Shown here: positions 14,528-15,727 of the stretch, piece by piece
How the letters are laid out: every line of letters begins with the position of its first letter
Numbering within the stretch: the stretch's first letter is position 1
Assembly (NCBI GenBank): GCA_013003335.1
Contig: JABDJT010000303.1
Span: 1 to 15,727 of the forward strand
Source: Verrucomicrobiales bacterium
Lineage (GTDB): Bacteria; Verrucomicrobiota; Verrucomicrobiia; Verrucomicrobiales; DEV007
Length of the DNA stretch: 15,727 bases
Direction of reading: 5' to 3'
The notes under the pieces: model-generated
Told to the model about the DNA's origin: nothing
Seen by the model: the letters and a program-made list of their open reading frames with translations, nothing else
Database searches by the model: none
Program-made: the position numbers and the translations under genes

Positions 14528-15576
14528 CCGTGGGCGGCAACGATTTTCTGCTCGGGTTTCCAGCATCGATTCAAATGAGATTCGACCATTTCGAGAACGA
14601 TCGAAGTCGACCAATGCATCATGCAGGCCAAGGGTGCTTCCCGATTGGAACACTCGGTTACGCCGCGTGTCACGGTGGCGCACGGCTGACATTTTAGAGC
14701 TGGGCTCCGGAGGGAAATGTGTTTTTCCTGATCCCAAAACGGATCCCATTCCACGGGGGCAGGGCCGGCGAAGGTGAACGTGGGGGTACCGGTTGCAACG
14801 GCGAGGTGAAGCGGGCCCGAGTTGTTGCCGATGAACAGCCCGGATATCGCAATTTGCTGGATCAGTTCTTTCAGAGTCCCCATCGGCTGGATGACCACTT
14901 CAGGCGAAAGACCGGATTCAGCGGGCAATCTCTGCTCACTCCAGATCACTTTTTTTGTCCGGGACAGATGATTGGCCAACTCGGTGAATCGTTCGATCGG
15001 CCACTGCTTTACGGAATGACTGGCACCGGGATGGATGAAAACGGTTTCCCGGTCGCGTAACGGATTGCCGGTCAGGTGTCCGAAATCCGGCCGGGGTGGT
15101 TTTGAAGAAGTTTCCGGATTGGATCCCGAAACTTTCGCAAAAAATCGATACAGATCCCATTCCCTGGTTGCCACATTGTCTTCCATTTTCGGGGCGACCA
15201 GGTGATTCAGGCACGGGTTGGAAACGACCGAGGGATTTTGCGCCCCGCAGCGGATCCCCGCTCCAGATAGACTGGCGAGGAGACGGGGAACATTTCCCTG
15301 GTCGAATGGAACCAGGACTGCATCCGGAAAGATTGCCCGCCACTGTCTCATGTGGTGGAAAAAGCGAAACGGGTTCTTCCAGGAAGTCAGAAACTCGGAG
15401 CGGTCATGGATGACGAGTTGTGACTCCGGCAACAAGCCTTCGTACAAGCCCGAGGCGGTCGGAGTAGTCGCAACCGTCACGTTCTCGCGGCCCAGATCCC
15501 GGATCAGCGCCTGAACAACGGGGAGAAAAACGACGTTGTCGCCCAGTTGATTGACTTTGGATATCAAGACTTTCAC
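14524..15576 (-). CDS. GT9-family glycosyltransferase (heptosyltransferase-like)
   Basis: 350-residue inverting GT-B glycosyltransferase related to ADP-heptose:LPS heptosyltransferases. The N-terminus MKVLISKVNQLGDNVVFLPV has the typical LGD start. The C-terminal donor domain shows FIHPGAS (180-186), KQWPIERF (190-197) and the GT9 signature GNNSGPLHLAVATGTPT (250-266). Four cysteines near the C-terminus (C296, C299, C309, C318) form the cysteine cluster often seen in this family. The start is GTG at 15576, overlapping the upstream stop (GTGA). Its placement with exosortase and EpsI suggests exopolysaccharide rather than core LPS work, but the substrate is not readable. Confidence 0.93.
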   Translation of the reverse strand: MKVLISKVNQLGDNVVFLPVVQALIRDLGRENVTVATTPTASGLYEGLLPESQLVIHDRSEFLTSWKNPFRFFHHMRQWRAIFPDAVLVPFDQGNVPRLLASLSGAGIRCGAQNPSVVSNPCLNHLVAPKMEDNVATREWDLYRFFAKVSGSNPETSSKPPRPDFGHLTGNPLRDRETVFIHPGASHSVKQWPIERFTELANHLSRTKKVIWSEQRLPAESGLSPEVVIQPMGTLKELIQQIAISGLFIGNNSGPLHLAVATGTPTFTFAGPAPVEWDPFWDQEKHISLRSPALKCQPCATVTRGVTECSNREAPLACMMHWSTSIVLEMVESHLNRCWKPEQKIVAAHG

Positions 15577-15727
15577 GGGGCAGCAGGATGAAGCTGGGAA
15601 GTGAGGTGGCCGCGCGGGGGTTCCATTCCGGCGGGGGGTTTGATCGCGTCGACAATCAGCGACGTTGTGAGGCGTTTGCAGAAACTGAGATCAAACGCAA
15701 ACTGCTGATCCGTGACATCGGCGTAGG
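15573..15727 (-). CDS. Unrecognised protein, C-terminal fragment cut by window edge
   Basis: An open reading frame enters from the right edge and ends in TGA at 15573-15575, overlapping the GTG start of the GT9 gene. The 50 visible residues begin YADVTDQQFAFDLSFC and end in a Pro/Gly/His-rich tail (HPAAP). The overlap matches the NTGA pattern of every other junction in this operon, which supports it as a real upstream member. I do not recognise the family from so short a fragment; a glycan-related gene would be expected from context. Confidence 0.7.
   Translation of the reverse strand, partial: YADVTDQQFAFDLSFCKRLTTSLIVDAIKPPAGMEPPRGHLTSQLHPAAP

Overview
The window looks like chromosomal DNA from a Gram-negative-type (diderm) bacterium. 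It carries a type II secretion (T2SS) operon, an exosortase/EpsI pair embedded in a polysaccharide glycosyltransferase operon, and two Gfo/Idh/MocA oxidoreductases. This combination, the absence of gspC, the frequent non-ATG starts and the scarcity of Shine-Dalgarno sequences would fit Verrucomicrobiota (an Opitutae/Puniceicoccales-like lineage) or a relative. That placement is inference from gene content; no marker gene is present.

Left part (1-6570, + strand): the 3' portion of gspE, then gspF, G, H, I, J, K, L and M in one tightly packed operon. E is the secretion ATPase, F the inner-membrane platform, G the major pseudopilin, H-I-J-K the minor pseudopilins that form the tip, and L-M the assembly platform. 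gspC, gspD and gspN are not seen.

Middle (6599-8901, - strand): two Gfo/Idh/MocA-type sugar oxidoreductases convergent with the gsp operon. A strong bidirectional hairpin terminator lies just upstream (8938-8975).

Right part (9066-15727, - strand): an exopolysaccharide/protein-sorting operon. In transcription order it contains the end of an unrecognised gene, a GT9 heptosyltransferase-like enzyme, an exosortase, an EpsI-family partner, a large GT-C-like membrane protein, a WecG/TagA/CpsF (GT26) glycosyltransferase and a GT4 glycosyltransferase. Every junction in this run is a 4-base NTGA start/stop overlap.

The most unusual signal is a dispersed 43-bp palindromic repeat (46 bp with an invariant trailing AAA) present five times: between gspF and gspG, across the gspI stop and gspJ start, across the two convergent stop codons at 6570/6599, just downstream of the GT4 gene, and inside the coding sequence of the GT-C-like protein. 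All five copies lie in the same orientation relative to the neighbouring gene, have invariant CGA...TCG ends, fold as a symmetric hairpin and show compensatory base-pair changes. One copy is translated in frame and another supplies a start codon. This resembles in behaviour the gene-invading palindromic elements of Rickettsia, but the sequence is not one I recognise.
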